From assembly GCA_913060505.1 (NCBI GenBank), contig CAJXRQ010000002.1, positions 124,001 to 188,000 of the forward strand: a DNA stretch of 64,000 nucleotides. The letters run 5' to 3'. Positions 52,159 to 60,949 of this stretch are shown in pieces (the first letter of the stretch is position 1; every line of letters starts with the position of its first letter). Source of the stretch: an uncultured Desulfovibrio sp. Lineage in GTDB: Bacteria > Desulfobacterota > Desulfovibrionia > Desulfovibrionales > Desulfovibrionaceae. The position numbers and the translations under genes are program-made. The notes beneath the pieces are model-generated. The model was given only the letters and a program-made list of their open reading frames with translations, was not told the DNA's origin and made no database searches.

Positions 52159-54561
52159 ATGCTTGTCAGTTTCAATTGGTTGCGTGAATTTGTGCCCTTT
52201 GAGGGGGAGGCTCAGGAGTTAGGCGATCGCCTGACCATGCTTGGCCTCGAACTTGAATCCATCGATGATCCGTTTGAAGCGGTCAAGGATTTGGTGGTAG
52301 GGCATGTTGTGGAGTGTGCCAAACACCCGGAAGCCGAAAAGCTTTCCGTCTGCTCCGTGGATGTGGGCGACGAAGTTTTGGATATTGTTTGTGGTGCTCC
52401 GAACATCGCCAAGGGGCAGAAGGTCCCTGTCGCCAAGGTGGGCACCGTCATGCCGGATGGCATGAAGATCAAGAAAGCCAAGTTGCGAGGCGTCAAGTCG
52501 CTTGGCATGATTTGCTCGGAAAGAGAACTTGGTTTTTCCGAGGATCATGACGGAATTTGGGTTCTCCCTGAAAATCTTACGGTTGGTGACCGTCTGGTTG
52601 ATGCATTGAACCTTGAGCGTACCGTACTTGATTTTGATATTACGCCCAATCGTGCCGATGCTCTGTCCATTCTTGGTTTTGCCCGAGAAACGGCTCTGGC
52701 TTTTGATTTGCCTCTGACTTTGCCCGAGTTGAACCTTGTGGAAGCTGGTGGCAATGCCTCCGATGAAATCTCCATTACGATTGACGATCCCGCTCTGTGC
52801 CCTTTGTATCAAACCAGGATCATCCGTAATGTTGAGACCCGCAAGTCTCCGGATTGGATGCGATTTAAGTTGTTGGCCATGGGGCAGCGTCCCATCAGCA
52901 ATATCGTGGATGTGACCAACTTTGTCATGTTTGAGCTGGGACAACCTCTGCATTCTTTTGATTTGGATCAAATTGAGAAAGCAGCCATACGTGTGGCTCC
53001 GGCCCCGGACGGTATGAAATTTACCACACTGGATGATGTGGAACGCACCCTGACTGATCGCGACCTGCTGATATGGGACGGGGGCAAGCCTGTGGGGCTT
53101 GCCGGTGTTATGGGGGGGGCCAATTCGGAAATGACGGCGTCCAGTTCAAATGTTTTGCTTGAAGCCGCTGTTTTTCGTCCTGGAACGATTCGAAAGACTG
53201 CGCGCAGGCTTTCCTTGCCCAGTGAAGCTTCATACCGCTTTGAGCGCGGTGTGGATCAGGTGCTGAACACCTTTGCCCTGAACAGGGCCGCACAGCTTAT
53301 GGCTGAGACCTCCGACGGGAAGGTTACCTCCGGGATAGCCAAAAGCGAGCCGACCCCTTGGCAGGATCGCACCCATACCTATCGTCATGCCCGTTGCATG
53401 AAGTTGTTGGGTCTGGATCTTGAACCGGCATTTGCCAAAAAAGTTTTCGTACTTGAAGGCTGCAAGGTTGATGATTCCAATAAGGAAGAGTGGAAAGTTT
53501 CATCTCCTTCCCATCGTTTGGACCTTGAACGCGAAGTTGACCTTTACGAAGAGGTCGGTCGGGTTCATGGATTGGATCGTATACCCGCAGTTCTTCCCCG
53601 TGTCTCCAAATCTCTTGAAGGTGGGAATGTCACCGCTGATACAGAATACGGCTTTGTTCGCGCTCTCAAGCATTGGGGGATGGGAGCTGGTCTGAACGAG
53701 GCTATCAACTATAGCTTTGTGGGCGATGATGACCTTGACCGTCTTAATCTCCCTGCTGAAGGGCGCGTTGCCATTGCCAACCCGCTTTCCGAAGATCAGA
53801 ATGTCATGCGGACGGATATTGCTCCAGGCTTGCTGAACACGCTTAAAAATAACCTTGCCCAGGGGAATGGTCACATTCGTATTTTTGAGGTTGCCAAGAA
53901 GTTTATAGCCGATTCTGAATCCGATACGGAAACCGCAGAACAGCTGCGTTTGGGTATGCTTCTTTATGGGTCCCGTCATGCCGCGGACTGGCCGTGGCCG
54001 CAGGAAGATGTGGATTACCTTGATATCAAAGGGCACGTGGAACATCTTTTGGATGACCATCTCAAGCTGAAAGAGCCAGACTGCGTTTTGGTCCAGGACC
54101 ATCCATACCTCCAGCCGTGCATTAATGTTTTGGTCAAGGGAGAACTCGTCGGTTTCATGGGGCAAATCCGCCCTGATATTGCAGACTTTTATCATGCCCG
54201 TAAGCCTGTTTGGTTGGCGGACATGGATGCTGCAAAGTTGTGGGATATGGTTCGGGAGCAGAAAATCCGTTTCACGGAACTCCCCAAGTTTCCCCCAAGC
54301 CGTCGAGATATTACGGTCATTGGACCTGCGACCTTGCCTGCCAGCGCAATTCGTGACGCTATTAATGAAATCAATGTGCCGTTGCTGGAATCCATTCATC
54401 TGGTTGCAGAATATGCCCCGGAAGATGCCAGTGATGAGCGCAACCTTTCTTTTCGTCTGACCTACCGGCATCCGAAAAAGACGCTTAAGGATAAGGAAGT
54501 CGAGAAGCAACATAAGATGGTTTTGGAAGAACTGCTCAAAAAATTGCCAGTCCGTATTTAG
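52159..54561 (+). CDS. pheT: Phenylalanyl-tRNA synthetase beta subunit
   Basis: 800 residues from ATG 52159 (ggagg 9 nt upstream); an upstream extension of the frame to 52003 is not family sequence. Domains in order: MLVSFNWLREFVPF start, EMAP-type tRNA-binding part (VGHVVECAKHPEAEKLSVCSVDVG, NIAKGQKVPVAKVGTVMPDG), B3/B4 editing region (FDITPNRADALSILGFARE), B5 domain, catalytic-like core, and a C-terminal ferredoxin-like anticodon-binding domain (FPPSRRDITVIGPATLPAS). Ends the operon at a strong terminator. Confidence 0.97.
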   Translation: MLVSFNWLREFVPFEGEAQELGDRLTMLGLELESIDDPFEAVKDLVVGHVVECAKHPEAEKLSVCSVDVGDEVLDIVCGAPNIAKGQKVPVAKVGTVMPDGMKIKKAKLRGVKSLGMICSERELGFSEDHDGIWVLPENLTVGDRLVDALNLERTVLDFDITPNRADALSILGFARETALAFDLPLTLPELNLVEAGGNASDEISITIDDPALCPLYQTRIIRNVETRKSPDWMRFKLLAMGQRPISNIVDVTNFVMFELGQPLHSFDLDQIEKAAIRVAPAPDGMKFTTLDDVERTLTDRDLLIWDGGKPVGLAGVMGGANSEMTASSSNVLLEAAVFRPGTIRKTARRLSLPSEASYRFERGVDQVLNTFALNRAAQLMAETSDGKVTSGIAKSEPTPWQDRTHTYRHARCMKLLGLDLEPAFAKKVFVLEGCKVDDSNKEEWKVSSPSHRLDLEREVDLYEEVGRVHGLDRIPAVLPRVSKSLEGGNVTADTEYGFVRALKHWGMGAGLNEAINYSFVGDDDLDRLNLPAEGRVAIANPLSEDQNVMRTDIAPGLLNTLKNNLAQGNGHIRIFEVAKKFIADSESDTETAEQLRLGMLLYGSRHAADWPWPQEDVDYLDIKGHVEHLLDDHLKLKEPDCVLVQDHPYLQPCINVLVKGELVGFMGQIRPDIADFYHARKPVWLADMDAAKLWDMVREQKIRFTELPKFPPSRRDITVIGPATLPASAIRDAINEINVPLLESIHLVAEYAPEDASDERNLSFRLTYRHPKKTLKDKEVEKQHKMVLEELLKKLPVRI

Positions 54562-54582
54562 TGGTATTCATGGTATATCAAG

Positions 54583-54609
54583 GGGCCGCCTTTGGGCGGC
54601 CCTTTTTTT
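54583..54609 (+). terminator. pheT operon terminator
   Basis: Arms gggccgcc (54583-54590) and ggcggccc (54595-54602) with TTTG loop and seven T, 21 bp after the pheT stop. Confidence 0.9.
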
Positions 54610-54677
54610 GCTTGCAAAATCGCTGTTCAAGGCGTATCCCCACCATTGTTCGTGATCAAATAGCAATGAGGAACACA

Positions 54678-54743
54678 ATGTCCGAACCCGGCAGTAGTTG
54701 CCATTACAAGAATATATTCGGGAGTGCCATTCCGGCGCTGTAG
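54678..54743 (+). CDS. Possible 21-residue leader peptide before mgtE
   Basis: A short frame MSEPGSSCHYKNIFGSAIPAL with gagga 6 nt before ATG 54678 (in-frame ATG also at 54666). It ends 67 bp before mgtE. The only supports are the ribosome site, the position before a magnesium transporter, and the known existence of a leader peptide (MgtL) for Salmonella mgtA. No similarity to MgtL beyond small size and a few prolines is claimed. Confidence 0.3.
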   Translation: MSEPGSSCHYKNIFGSAIPAL

Positions 54744-54775
54744 CTGATCCTCCGTTGCATGCGGGGTTTCCGCTG

Positions 54776-54795
54776 CTGCCGGTCGCTTCCGGCAG
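54776..54795 (+). promoter_or_regulatory. Hairpin just upstream of the mgtE ribosome site
   Basis: Arms ctgccgg and ccggcag (54776-54782, 54789-54795) around a six-base loop end about 4 nt before the gagg ribosome site. The hairpin could modulate mgtE translation. It does not match a magnesium riboswitch pattern known to me. Confidence 0.35.
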
Positions 54796-54810
54796 TGCGA
54801 GGCGGATACC

Positions 54811-56190
54811 ATGCAAAACACCATTTCCCCGGCAGAACTTGAACTTCTGCTCGATTCCCATGACGACAAAGGGCTTGCTAGCCTTTGCGGAGCCGAACAC
54901 CCGGCTGCTGCTGCCCAAACGATTTCCGAACTGGATGACAACTATTCTGCAGCTGTCTTTGAGCGCCTGCCTGCTCAATTAAGCGCTGATATTTTTTCCC
55001 TTCTTCAAACATCGCAACAAGTCCGCACGTTACAGGGGCTGACCAGACGTCGGTTGACCGCACTGGTTACGGCCATGCCTCCGGACGATCGTGCCGTGCT
55101 TTTGCGTTCTGTTCCGGATCAATGTCGCGAGGCCATTTTGCCTGGGCTTGCACAGGCAGAGCGGGACGATATCATGAGCCTCATGGCATATCCTCCGGAA
55201 TCGGCCGGAGCGGTCATGACTTCGGAATATGTTTCACTTTCACCGAATATGGATGCGCGTCAAGCCATTGATACCATTCGGATTATGGCTCCGGATCGTG
55301 AAACGATTTATTACACGTATGTGTTGGACAACGAACGGAAGTTGGTAGGTGTTGCTTCTTTGCGTGAATTGATATTGGCCCGCGCAGACAGCGCCGTTCA
55401 CGACATTATGAAAACTGGTGTCCTCTCAGTCCGTGCCGATCAGGACAGAGAAGAAGCCGTTGAAATCATTGCTCGCTACAATCTCCTGGCCTTGCCCGTT
55501 GTGGATGATCAGAACAGGCTGGTCGGTATTATCACGCACGACGATGCCTTGGACGTTTTGCAGAACGAACATACCGAGGACATGGAAAAGATCATGGCTA
55601 TCGGTGGTCGACATGACAGTGGGACTTACGTGAGCACCCCGTCGTGGCGTCACTTCATGAACCGTGCTCCATGGGTCATGGGGTTGGCTGTGCTGGGGTT
55701 GGTGTCAGGCGGTATAATCCATAGTTTTGAGGATTCCCTCATGCATTTGGTCATTCTTGCCCTGTACATGCCCATGCTTGCGGATACGGGGGGAAACACA
55801 GGGAGTCAATCCGCTACCGTGGTTATCCGGGCTCTTGCCTTGGGAGAGGTCAGCAGGGGGGACGCCATACGTATTCTGTTCAAGGAATTGAAAATTTCTC
55901 TTTTGCTCGCGGCCGTACTTGCCGTTATGGCCTTTGGTAAAGTGTTGCTACTTTCACATGGAGTGTCTTTACCTGCAGGGATTTCGCTGTATTCCGTCGG
56001 CACAGCCGTTGCCTTGGCTTTGGGAGTACAAGTTGTCACGTCCACTCTTGTTGGGGCCATGCTGCCAATGGCGGCCGCGAGGTTCAATATGGACCCGGCT
56101 GTGGTTGCGAGCCCTGCGCTTACTACTGTGGTGGATATAACCGGGCTGCTGATATATTTCACCACAGCGCAACTGATTCTTGGGGTATAA
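54811..56190 (+). CDS. mgtE: MgtE-family magnesium transporter
   Basis: 459 residues. Cytoplasmic N-domain (helical, about 1-130), two CBS domains (about 135-255; MSLMAYPPESAGAVMTSEYVSL, VHDIMKTGVLSVRADQDREEAVEII, LPVVDDQNRLVGIITHDDALDVL), a linking helix and five TM segments (about 280-459). The pore segment ALYMPMLADTGGNTGSQSATVVIR carries the family GGNTGSQ signature. The N- and CBS domains sense internal Mg2+ and close the channel. Single gene bounded by two terminators. Confidence 0.95.
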   Translation: MQNTISPAELELLLDSHDDKGLASLCGAEHPAAAAQTISELDDNYSAAVFERLPAQLSADIFSLLQTSQQVRTLQGLTRRRLTALVTAMPPDDRAVLLRSVPDQCREAILPGLAQAERDDIMSLMAYPPESAGAVMTSEYVSLSPNMDARQAIDTIRIMAPDRETIYYTYVLDNERKLVGVASLRELILARADSAVHDIMKTGVLSVRADQDREEAVEIIARYNLLALPVVDDQNRLVGIITHDDALDVLQNEHTEDMEKIMAIGGRHDSGTYVSTPSWRHFMNRAPWVMGLAVLGLVSGGIIHSFEDSLMHLVILALYMPMLADTGGNTGSQSATVVIRALALGEVSRGDAIRILFKELKISLLLAAVLAVMAFGKVLLLSHGVSLPAGISLYSVGTAVALALGVQVVTSTLVGAMLPMAAARFNMDPAVVASPALTTVVDITGLLIYFTTAQLILGV

Positions 56191-56227
56191 AAAAGGCCCG
56201 GCATCAATTTGATGCCGGGCCTTTTTT
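56189..56227. terminator. Bidirectional terminator between mgtE and proX
   Basis: Eighteen-base arms (56189-56206 and 56210-56227; aaaaaaggcccggcatca) with a three-base loop. It begins within the mgtE stop codon and serves both convergent genes. Confidence 0.92.
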
Positions 56228-56240
56228 ATAAGCTCTTGAG

Positions 56241-57089
56241 TTACTTGAGCCAGGAATCAACCTGTTCTTTGTTTTCATTGATGAAACGGACGGCGTTTTT
56301 GTAACGATCAGCTCCCTTTTCCTGATTCCACGCCATCACCATTTGCAGCTGGTTAGCATCTTTCCAAGAAAATTTATCCAGGAAAGCATAGACTTCAGGC
56401 ATATCTTTCTTCAGTCCTTTGCGAACGATGGTATCGATATGTTCTTCTTCTCCCAAAACTTTTTTGGGGTCTTTCAGGTACTTGAGATCCCACTTTCCGA
56501 ACATCCAGTGCGGGGACCATGCTGTGACCACAACCCATTTTTTGTCATGGATGGCATTGCCCAAGGCTGCTGTCATGGTGGCGCCGGAGCCTTCGATAAG
56601 TTCGAATTTGTCCAGTCCGTATTCCTTCATGACTTTTTCGGAGAGCCCCATCAGACCTGCGCCCGGGTCGATGCCGATAATTTTGTCGTCGAACTTCTTG
56701 GCGTTTGCGTTGAGCTGTTCGATGGAGTCAATGGTTACATAAGAGGGGACTGCCCAGCCAAGCTTGGCGCCACCAACGATGGGGCCGAGATTTTCAACTT
56801 TGTCTTTAACCTTTTTGAGATAAGCCGCATGTGTTACGGGCAGCCATGCGGTAACCATGGCGTCGGTGTCTCCGGTTCCCAAAGCCTGCCACATGGCGGC
56901 TGCAGCAACGGGAAGAATTTCGACATCATAGCCCATGCGTTCCTGCAACACGGCCTTGACCACATTGGTGCTTGCTGCGGCGCAATCCCACTCCACATAG
57001 GCGATTTTAACTTTACCCTTGCCTGCAAATGCGGGCACGGAAAGCGCCAGCATCAGCAGCACTATCGAAAGCATTTTCGTCAGTTTCAT
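56241..57089 (-). CDS. proX: Glycine betaine/proline-type ABC substrate-binding protein
   Basis: 282 residues with a signal peptide (cleavage after PAFA near residue 22). OpuAC-type fold: KIAYVEWDCAAASTNVVKAVL, DAMVTAWLPVTHAAYL, LGWAVPSYV, IDPGAGLMGLSEKVMKEY, VVTAWSPHWMFGKWDLKYL. The Trp residues in AWLP, WAVP and WSPHW suit the aromatic cage for quaternary amines. ggagg precedes ATG 57089. Last gene of the three-gene transporter unit, read from proV. Osmoprotectant uptake is the usual role; choline or proline are alternatives. Confidence 0.9.
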   Translation of the reverse strand: MKLTKMLSIVLLMLALSVPAFAGKGKVKIAYVEWDCAAASTNVVKAVLQERMGYDVEILPVAAAAMWQALGTGDTDAMVTAWLPVTHAAYLKKVKDKVENLGPIVGGAKLGWAVPSYVTIDSIEQLNANAKKFDDKIIGIDPGAGLMGLSEKVMKEYGLDKFELIEGSGATMTAALGNAIHDKKWVVVTAWSPHWMFGKWDLKYLKDPKKVLGEEEHIDTIVRKGLKKDMPEVYAFLDKFSWKDANQLQMVMAWNQEKGADRYKNAVRFINENKEQVDSWLK

Positions 57090-57116
57090 TGGTGTCCTCC
57101 GTGTTTTTGTTCTGTT

Positions 57117-57953
57117 TCAACTTCTCTTTTTCGCGCCTACTTTTTGTAATACGCGGTCCAAAATCATCGCTACGATAACAATACCTATTCCAGCCTCAAA
57201 TCCATTGCCCATCTGGAGGCGTTGGATTGCCTTCCATACTTCACCGCCAAGTCCCTTGGCTCCAATCATGGATGCAATAACCACCATGGAAAGGGCCAGC
57301 ATGACTGTCTGGTTAACTCCCGCCATAATTGTAGGCATAGCCAGCGGCAGCTCCAGTTTGAACAAGCGTTGCGAGCGCGTTGAGCCGAATGCCTCGGCGC
57401 ATTCAACAAGTTCCGGGGGAACTTGCTTGATGCCCAGGCACGTAAGGCGAATTGCAGGCGGCATGGCGAAAATTACGGTGGAGAAAATAGCTGCGATTTT
57501 ACCTAATCCGAAAAAGGGGATCGCCGGGATAAGGTATACAAATGCAGGCATGGTCTGCATGACATCCAGTGTCGGCATGATGATTTTGTGCAGGTGCTTG
57601 CTCATTGCAGCGCCAATCCCCAGAGGGACGCCGATGGCGATGGCTATGAGGGTCGCGATGAGTACCAATGCTATGGTGCTGACCGTGGCTTTCCACAATC
57701 CAATATTGAGGATGAGCAGCAGTCCCAGCAAAGCAAACAGGCCGATGCTTTTCTTGCGGGAAAGCCTCCATGCCAACAGGGCTACTATTATGATGAAGAC
57801 GATGGGTGGGATGGCAAGCATGCCGTCCTCAAGCAAATCGAGTCCATGTTCAAGAAATGCGGACAAGGCTTTTGTGGCGAACGCACAGTGGTCGACCAAA
57901 AAGTCAATGATGAATTCAATACCTTCTCCAAGGGGCAGTCTAGGAATCTGCAT
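57117..57953 (-). CDS. proW: Glycine betaine/proline-type ABC permease
   Basis: 278 residues from ATG 57953 (agggggaa upstream); an ATG at 57974 has no site. Six to seven TM segments with the permease motif EAFGSTRSQRLFKLELPLAMPTIMAGVNQ that docks the ATPase, and LDVMQTMPAFVYLIPAIPFFG, both typical of ProW/OpuAB. It overlaps the end of proV by 14 nt. Confidence 0.92.
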   Translation of the reverse strand: MQIPRLPLGEGIEFIIDFLVDHCAFATKALSAFLEHGLDLLEDGMLAIPPIVFIIIVALLAWRLSRKKSIGLFALLGLLLILNIGLWKATVSTIALVLIATLIAIAIGVPLGIGAAMSKHLHKIIMPTLDVMQTMPAFVYLIPAIPFFGLGKIAAIFSTVIFAMPPAIRLTCLGIKQVPPELVECAEAFGSTRSQRLFKLELPLAMPTIMAGVNQTVMLALSMVVIASMIGAKGLGGEVWKAIQRLQMGNGFEAGIGIVIVAMILDRVLQKVGAKKRS

Positions 57954-59142
57954 CGATGTTCCCCCTTTCGGCAAGAGCAGCCAACAAACGGCCTCGAACG
58001 ATGACGCCCTTGAGTTTGTTGTTTTCGTCTACCACTGCGAGAGGGTAGGGTAGATCATAAATGAGCTGTATCAATTCTGCGGCAGGCGTATCCGGCAAGA
58101 CCGTGACCGGGTCTTTTACCAAAATGGTGTTCAGGTCTCGTTCACCTTTTGCAACAAGGTCTCTGCAGTCTTCTGCTGTCACCACGCCTACGACTTGGTG
58201 AGCTGTGTTCAGGGTGATGAGACAGGATATAGCGTTGGTCTTCATTTTGCGAAGAGCCGCGCGAGGTCCATCAGTCTTGAGATTGGCCACTGCTTCGGAT
58301 TTTTTCATGACGGTTTCGGCTGTAAGTACCTGCGTGATGTCTGCCGTTTCCACAAAGCGGGCTACATATTCGTCGGCCGGGTTGGTCAGAATGTCTTCAG
58401 GGGTGCCGATTTGTACTATGGCGCCATCCTTCATAAGCACGATGCGGTCACCTATTTTGAGCGCCTCATCAAGATCATGACTGATGAAGAGGATGGTTTT
58501 TTGCATTTTCTCCTGCAGGTTGATCAATTCGTCCTGCATGTCACGCCGAATCAGTGGGTCAAGTGCGCTGAAGGCTTCATCCATGAGTAGAATATCCGGG
58601 TCCAGTGCCAACGCTCGGGCAAGGCCAACACGTTGCTGCATGCCGCCGGAAAGCTGCGAAGGGTATGATTCTTCCCAGCCCTCAAGACCTACAAGCGATA
58701 AAGCTTCCATAGCTTTTTCGCGTCGTACGGCTGCATCCATCCCGGAGATTTCAAGGCCGTATTCCGTATTCTGCACCACGGTTCTATGTGGGAAGAGAGC
58801 AAAATTCTGAAAAACCATGCCCAGCTTATTCAACCGAAGGTCTCGAAGTTCATTGCGGTCCAATTGCATGATGTTTTGGCCGTCGATCCATACATTACCA
58901 GAGGTAGGTTGTATGAGGCGGTTGATGCAGCGTACCAGTGTGGATTTGCCAGAGCCGGAAAGCCCCATGACAACGACAATTTCTCCTTCTTCAACGGAGA
59001 AAGAGGCGTTGTTTACGCCTACGCCATGCTTGGTCTTTTCCATAATTTCGTCTTTGGTAGCTCCTGCTTGAAGCATTTTCATTGCTTTTCGGGGAACAGT
59101 ACCAAAGATCTTGTAAAGGTTTTCAACTTTAATTTTACTCAT
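57940..59142 (-). CDS. proV: Glycine betaine/proline-type ABC ATPase with CBS domains
   Basis: 400 residues. Walker A GLSGSGKST, Q-loop MVFQNFALFPHRTV, signature LSGGMQQRVGLARALAL, Walker B DILLMDEAFSALDP, H-loop FISHDLDEAL. C-terminal about 120 residues contain paired CBS motifs (ISCLITLNTAHQVVGVVTAEDCRD; PLAVVDENNKLKGVIVRGRLLAAL), which in OpuA sense ionic strength. The N-terminal stretch before Walker A matches ProV (KIFGTVPRKAM, TKDEIMEKTKHGVGVNNASF). Confidence 0.95.
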   Translation of the reverse strand: MSKIKVENLYKIFGTVPRKAMKMLQAGATKDEIMEKTKHGVGVNNASFSVEEGEIVVVMGLSGSGKSTLVRCINRLIQPTSGNVWIDGQNIMQLDRNELRDLRLNKLGMVFQNFALFPHRTVVQNTEYGLEISGMDAAVRREKAMEALSLVGLEGWEESYPSQLSGGMQQRVGLARALALDPDILLMDEAFSALDPLIRRDMQDELINLQEKMQKTILFISHDLDEALKIGDRIVLMKDGAIVQIGTPEDILTNPADEYVARFVETADITQVLTAETVMKKSEAVANLKTDGPRAALRKMKTNAISCLITLNTAHQVVGVVTAEDCRDLVAKGERDLNTILVKDPVTVLPDTPAAELIQLIYDLPYPLAVVDENNKLKGVIVRGRLLAALAERGNIDADS

Positions 59143-59833
59143 GCACCGAATTCCGGTTTCAGGTTTTGCCTCGTTAAGGCTGGGGGAGAATTAAAAGAAA
59201 GGGAGAGAAGAGTTGTTCAACAAGGAGGTTGGCGGTCTTTGCGGCCGCGAGAGACTGTATTGAGGGGGATGTGATTCCCTGTGAAAAAAAGAGAAAAATC
59301 CTTTCTGTATAAACTGAAAGTATTAAGCGTATTCTTATCCGTTGTATGTGTTGAGTGTAATTTTTTAATGCATTGTCGTTGTTTTTTTAATGTAGTAAGG
59401 TGACGATACATTATTTAATACGTGTTTTTTTGGTGTTTTTTCTTTTTTTGTGTGTGATTCAAGGCTGCGCTGTTACATAAGTGTGTCAGCACGTGTTTGG
59501 AAAACATATTGATTTTTTGAGTATATAATTAATAGATAAAAAGAGTGCCGTTGTCAAATTGCAGTAAAAATCGAGATTTCACCTAAATGAGGCTGTTTAT
59601 GGGTGTTGATTGATGGTTATAAGCGATTATGTTCGTTATCCTTGATTTTATGGTTGCTGTTTTGGGATAGGCCTGTATGGGGCAAGCTTCATTGGGAAAG
59701 AACTGAGAATGTCTGCCCTTTGTGAGGTTATTTTTTTACTTCAGAAAGCAATTTTGACTGCTTATAAAAAACGCAAAAGAAACTGTTGAACAGCTTTTTT
59801 TGCGTTTTTCGTGTTTTTTCGTGTTTATTTAGC
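59143..59833. other. AT-rich 690-bp intergenic region
   Basis: Low-GC sequence with many T-runs; no frame of credible codon use. It should contain the proV promoter. A hairpin at 59767-59809 lies near the Fe-ADH gene end. No tRNA, repeat array or attachment site was noticed. Confidence 0.5.
59767..59809 (-). terminator. Probable terminator of the glpR-ADH unit
   Basis: A-rich and T-rich arms (59767-59778 with 59796-59809, aaaaacgcaaaa against ttttttgcgttttt) enclose a second small stem (ctgtt/aacag). On the minus strand it follows the ADH-like stop by about 25 bp. Confidence 0.6.
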
Positions 59834-60949
59834 CTAATGAGTAAAAAGTTCACGGACGAGCGCTAGAACCTCTCCTTTATCAATCGGTCGTGGGTTGCAT
59901 TGTGTGGAGGCGGAATCAAGTATTTCCTCTGCAATGCCATCCAAGTCTACAAGCTGAGCGTCTTTGAAAGGATTATCGAGATTTAGCCGAGCCAGCATGG
60001 CCGCAACTGCTACAAGAAGATCCTGCCCAACGATTTCACTTAGAATTTGATAATCGTCCTTTATGGTCTGGCGATTGAAGTTGAGCACATACGGAAGGCA
60101 TGCTGCGCATACCAACCCGTGAGGGATGTGGTATCTGGTTCCGAGCGGAGTAGCCATTCCATGAACTACACCGAGTCCTGATGTGGAAAAGGCCAATCCA
60201 GACAAAAAACTGCCTTCCAACATTTCTTTGGATGCCTTTAGGTCCGTTCCGTTGCTTTCAAACAAGGCGGAGAGATTGCCATGGAGCATTGCTATTGCCT
60301 TGAGTGCGAGTTGGCGTGAAAGCCATGTTGCCTTATTGCTGACATAGGATTCAATGGCCCGTGTCAGCGCGTCCATGCCTGCATACGCTATGACCTCTGG
60401 TGAAAGACTTTTGAGAAGGGCTGGATCGAGGATGACTTTTTCGGCAGAGAGTAAAGGAGAGCAAAGTGTGGTTTTTCGTCCTGATTTTCGATCCAGAATC
60501 ATAGCCGAGCTGGTGGCTTCGGAGCCAGTTCCAGCTGTTGTGGGGATGGCTATTAACGGAATGGGGGTGCCTTCTACCTGCTGTGACGGGAGGAGGCCGT
60601 CAGACTCATGCAATGCCGTAGCAGCTTTGGCAAGGCCCATAATCGAACCACCGCCCAGTGCGGCAATCCAGTCCGGTTTTATTTGCTCTATGACGTTGAC
60701 AAGTTTTGTTAACTGCTCTTTTGTTGGTTCTCCTCCTGAGTATTCCCATGTTTCCAATTCCATCCCCGGCGGAGTGTTGGCAGTAATCTTGGATATTTTT
60801 CCTCGTCTGCGCATACTGTGGCCGTGGATAAGCAAGCCGCGTTGGCCGAAGTGGCGAGCTTGTTCCGCCAGACGTTCGGACAGGTCTACCCCTGTCGCTA
60901 TTTCTCGTGGGAATGTGCAGTGGGCGGGGAGCGTGTCATATAGGGTCAT
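59834..60949 (-). CDS. Iron-containing alcohol dehydrogenase-like protein with altered metal site
   Basis: 371 residues of the Fe-ADH (type III) fold: ALGGGSIMGLAKA, IAIPTTAGTGSEATS, and HGMATPLGTRYHIPHGLVCAACLPYVL. Two of the four expected metal ligands are changed. The His of DALTHAIE is Arg (GMDALTRAIE), and the His of HGMAHPLG is Thr. The Asp of MDA and the PHG His remain, and the Asp of GGGSxxDxAK is Gly. Activity with the usual metal is doubtful. It overlaps the glpR stop (TAATG) and so belongs to the glycerol-phosphate regulon context; ggagagga precedes ATG 60949. Confidence 0.8.
   Translation of the reverse strand: MTLYDTLPAHCTFPREIATGVDLSERLAEQARHFGQRGLLIHGHSMRRRGKISKITANTPPGMELETWEYSGGEPTKEQLTKLVNVIEQIKPDWIAALGGGSIMGLAKAATALHESDGLLPSQQVEGTPIPLIAIPTTAGTGSEATSSAMILDRKSGRKTTLCSPLLSAEKVILDPALLKSLSPEVIAYAGMDALTRAIESYVSNKATWLSRQLALKAIAMLHGNLSALFESNGTDLKASKEMLEGSFLSGLAFSTSGLGVVHGMATPLGTRYHIPHGLVCAACLPYVLNFNRQTIKDDYQILSEIVGQDLLVAVAAMLARLNLDNPFKDAQLVDLDGIAEEILDSASTQCNPRPIDKGEVLALVRELFTH

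Noticed and set aside
53500..54513. 337-codon frame antisense to pheT
   Set aside because: Shadow of pheT; no ribosome site or family pattern.
59143..59833. Possible integration scar or origin in the AT-rich gap
   Set aside because: No direct repeats, integrase remnants or DnaA-box cluster were recognised; low GC alone is not enough.
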